Assembly: GCA_937888895.1 (NCBI GenBank)
Contig: CALASV010000179.1
Span: 1-9,386 of the forward strand
Length of the DNA stretch: 9,386 nucleotides
Reading direction: 5' to 3'
From: an uncultured Clostridia bacterium
Lineage (GTDB): Bacteria; Bacillota; Clostridia; Lachnospirales; Lachnospiraceae
The first letter of the stretch is position 1; every line of letters begins with the position of its first letter. The translations under genes and the position numbers were made by a program. Below are positions 8,000 through 9,386 of the stretch, piece by piece. The notes beneath the pieces were generated by a model. It was not told where the DNA came from, made no database searches, and saw only the letters and a list, made by a program, of their open reading frames with translations.

Positions 8000-8335
8000 T
8001 TAGACTTCATCAATTGCTTTTCCAATATCGTTACGCTTATATTTATTATCAAATGCAATCCATTCTGTTGCTTCATAAGCATTCTTTCTTGCATCTTTTA
8101 AATCTGTTCCAAGTGCTGTTACACCAAGTACACGACCACCATTTGTTACGATTACTCCATCATTACATTTTGTACCTGCGTGGAATACATAATAGCCTTC
8201 TTTTTTCTCGAAAGTTTCCAAACCTGAAATTGGAAAGCCCTTTTCGTATTTTTCTGGATAGCCGTCAGAAGCAAGTACAACACAAACAGCCGCATTATCT
8301 GCAAAATCCAATGTAATCTTATCTAAAATAAAATC
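8000..8335 (-). CDS. purD: Phosphoribosylamine-glycine ligase, C-terminal fragment
   Basis: The last ~110 codons of purD, which makes glycinamide ribonucleotide in step two of purine synthesis. The fragment shows the conserved C-terminal ATP-grasp region: LDFADNAAVCVVLASDGYP, YEKGFPISG, VFHAGT, TNGGRVLGVTALG, then the terminal helix (DARKNAYEA) and the stop TAA at 8002-8000. Full-length PurD is over 400 aa, so about three quarters is missing. The homology ends around 8335, where the frame stays open by chance into unrelated sequence (a PotB-like fragment read backwards, then a Bacteroides lipoprotein). The fragment matches the AT-rich Firmicute part of the window. Truncation is most likely an assembly or library artefact rather than gene decay. 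Confidence 0.85.
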   Translation of the reverse strand, partial: DFILDKITLDFADNAAVCVVLASDGYPEKYEKGFPISGLETFEKKEGYYVFHAGTKCNDGVIVTNGGRVLGVTALGTDLKDARKNAYEATEWIAFDNKYKRNDIGKAIDEV

Positions 8336-8371
8336 TTTATATTTCTTCTTCATCTTATTCTTATTACAAAT

Positions 8372-8476
8372 CAAAATTTGATAATCATACTTATTCTTCT
8401 TATAACAATGCCTACATGGATAAATATGCTTGTGCGTACTTATGCATGGCTTGGTATCCTTCAGGATAACGGTGTT
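8372..8476 (+). pseudogene. potB: Orphan fragment of a PotB-like ABC transporter permease
   Basis: On the plus strand, NLIIILILLITMPTW followed by INMLVRTYAWLGI and LQDNGV is a good match to the segment around the end of the second membrane helix in spermidine/putrescine-type permeases (PotB/PotH), where a P-x-W-x-N-x-L-x-R-T-Y-A-W pattern is typical. The normal continuation (I-N plus the rest of the permease) is lost after 8476, where the sequence turns into the antisense of a Bacteroides gene. No start, no stop and no partner genes (potA, potC, potD) are present. It overlaps the neighbouring lipoprotein fragment by about 21 bases that read well in both directions. It cannot be functional as it stands. 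Confidence 0.6.
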
Positions 8477-9031
8477 TTCTTCTTCCGGATGGACTTCTGT
8501 ACGAATCAACCGTTTGTCTACCGTCGAATAATCGTACAAATAAGTGGAAGTTACAACACAATATCCTTCAAAATCGTAGATATTGAACGGACAAGTTTTT
8601 TTAAGCATCACATTGGCATCGATTCCATATAAATCCCATTGTGTATTTTCCTGCGTAACCAGACGCAAAGCGAATCCCAAAGAGTCGGTCACTTCAATAT
8701 TGTCATAAATACCGCGTACACGTACATTAGCCACAAGTTCTCCCGACTTGATAGTCACGGTATTTGATTCCAAAGTGTAGTGTACCCCTTCAATGGCATT
8801 GCTGTTCTTGTCAATGATTTCTACAGCCAGTGTACGGTCGTATCCACAAGCTTGTGTGGCAGATACCGGAATATCAAAATAATCGTCATTGTTCTGAACC
8901 GGCAGTACATACAATGAATCCGAAAACATGATATAATCAGGTCCGCTATAGATTGTCCGTGCTTCTTCACATCCCATTAAGAAAAGTATTGTGAAGAAAA
9001 AACCACAAAATCCCAATAATATTCTTTTCAT
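8456..9031 (-). CDS. Bacteroides-type SusD-linked lipoprotein, N-terminal part only
   Basis: The first 192 residues of an outer-surface lipoprotein. MKRILLGFCG leads into a hydrophobic stretch and a lipobox LFLMGC, with the lipidated Cys at 21. The mature part is beta-rich (YIMFSDSLYVLPV, FDIPVSATQACGYDRTLAVEI, AIEGVHYTL, TIKSGELVANVRVRGIYDN), as in the DUF4843/DUF4984-type proteins encoded after susC/susD pairs in Bacteroides polysaccharide loci; the exact DUF number is uncertain. It starts 12 bases after the SusD stop with no Shine-Dalgarno, as is usual in Bacteroidetes. The family-like sequence ends at NTVILKD (residue 192, base 8456). Beyond that the frame is antisense to a PotB-like fragment and then enters purD, so the native C-terminus is missing. 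Confidence 0.75.
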
Positions 9032-9043
9032 AGATGCCCGAAT

Positions 9044-9386
9044 TTATTTGTTACTTTCATTAGGTTCAATTTCTGCTCCTGGCGATTCAATCTCATGCTG
9101 GGGAATAGGCCATACAAACAAGGGATCATCTTTTTCGACTACCAAGCTACTGCCGTTATCCAAGGATTGTTCTTGAGGAGTACGGGTAAATCCCTTATGC
9201 CAACGTTTCAAGTCGGTCAGTCGGAATCCTTCCATATAAAGTTCCTTCACTCGTTCTTCCTCTATGATGGTCATCGCATTCTCGGCATTCATGGAGGTTC
9301 CACCACCATAAGAAGAATAACGGGCTTCTCTTAAACTACTGATGTCCTTGCCGGCTTTTGCATAATCGCCTTTTTGCACATACGCT
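9044..9386 (-). CDS. SusD/RagB family nutrient-binding outer-membrane lipoprotein, C-terminal part
   Basis: The frame is open to the right edge, so only the last ~113 codons are seen; the N-terminal lipobox and TPR region lie outside. ERVKELYMEGFRLTDLKRW is the hallmark SusD C-terminal motif (usual form E-R-x-x-E-L-x-x-E-G-x-R-x-x-D-L-x-R-W), followed by LFVWPIPQHEIE, the typical near-terminal 'P-I-P-x-x-E' ending. SusD proteins bind glycans at the outer membrane together with a SusC TonB-dependent porin, for which the gene should lie further right. A GTG at 9379 is in frame but is internal, not the start. Base composition is clearly higher in GC than the purD-clpC part (a hand count of 9061-9120 gives 27 of 60). 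Confidence 0.88.
   Translation of the reverse strand, partial: AYVQKGDYAKAGKDISSLREARYSSYGGGTSMNAENAMTIIEEERVKELYMEGFRLTDLKRWHKGFTRTPQEQSLDNGSSLVVEKDDPLFVWPIPQHEIESPGAEIEPNESNK

Noticed and set aside
7900..8094. Minus-strand 64-codon frame over the purD end and intergenic region
   Set aside because: It overlaps purD in another frame, runs through the inverted repeat and has no ribosome binding site or recognisable product.
8000..9031. True lipoprotein-PurD fusion or horizontal transfer between phyla
   Set aside because: Three genes are truncated mid-domain at two closely spaced joins with no mobile element, integrase or target-site repeat, which fits an assembly artefact better.

Overview
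Most of the window (about 1-8335) reads as an AT-rich Gram-positive gut Firmicute, most likely a Lachnospiraceae-type clostridium. The reasons are strong AGGAGG-like ribosome binding sites, a ClpC-type unfoldase, multi-SH3 glucosaminidases with Pro/Thr linkers, and low GC. The last part (about 8456-9386) is from a different phylum. It holds the end of a SusD/RagB-type protein and a short SusD-linked lipoprotein, both typical of Bacteroides, with visibly higher GC and no Shine-Dalgarno. The window is therefore very probably a chimeric metagenomic contig, or a misjoined one.

Layout: all convincing genes are on the minus strand except one fragment. Reading in transcription order (right to left): the SusD C-terminus (9386-9044); the N-terminal 192 residues of a lipoprotein (9031-8456); an orphan piece of a PotB-like ABC transporter permease on the plus strand (about 8372-8476); the last ~110 codons of purD (about 8335-8000); an intergenic region with a 12-bp inverted repeat, a second small hairpin and a sigma-A-like promoter (7999-7802); a secreted multi-SH3 N-acetylglucosaminidase broken by a one-base frameshift in an A6 run (7801-3991); a membrane-anchored cohesin-like plus cadherin-like protein (3973-2714); a full-length ClpC ATPase (2714-258) whose start overlaps the previous stop by one base; and the first 76 codons of a small protein (228-1).

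The four genes from 7801 to 1 are tightly packed (gaps of 17, -1 and 29 bases), each with its own ribosome binding site, and look like one operon driven from about 7880-7908. The first two act outside the membrane and share the cadherin-like beta-sandwich module, so a joint job in cell-wall remodelling or surface assembly is plausible. The presence of ClpC in this operon, without ctsR, mcsA or mcsB beside it, is the most interesting biological point. It suggests either a second, specialised ClpC or a relocated one, possibly linking cytoplasmic proteolysis to envelope biogenesis.

The clearest anomaly is the triple junction at 8330-8480. Three unrelated coding fragments from at least two phyla meet there, and about 21 bases can be read as good protein on both strands. 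The continuous 343-codon reading frame across it (9031-8000) should not be annotated as one protein.
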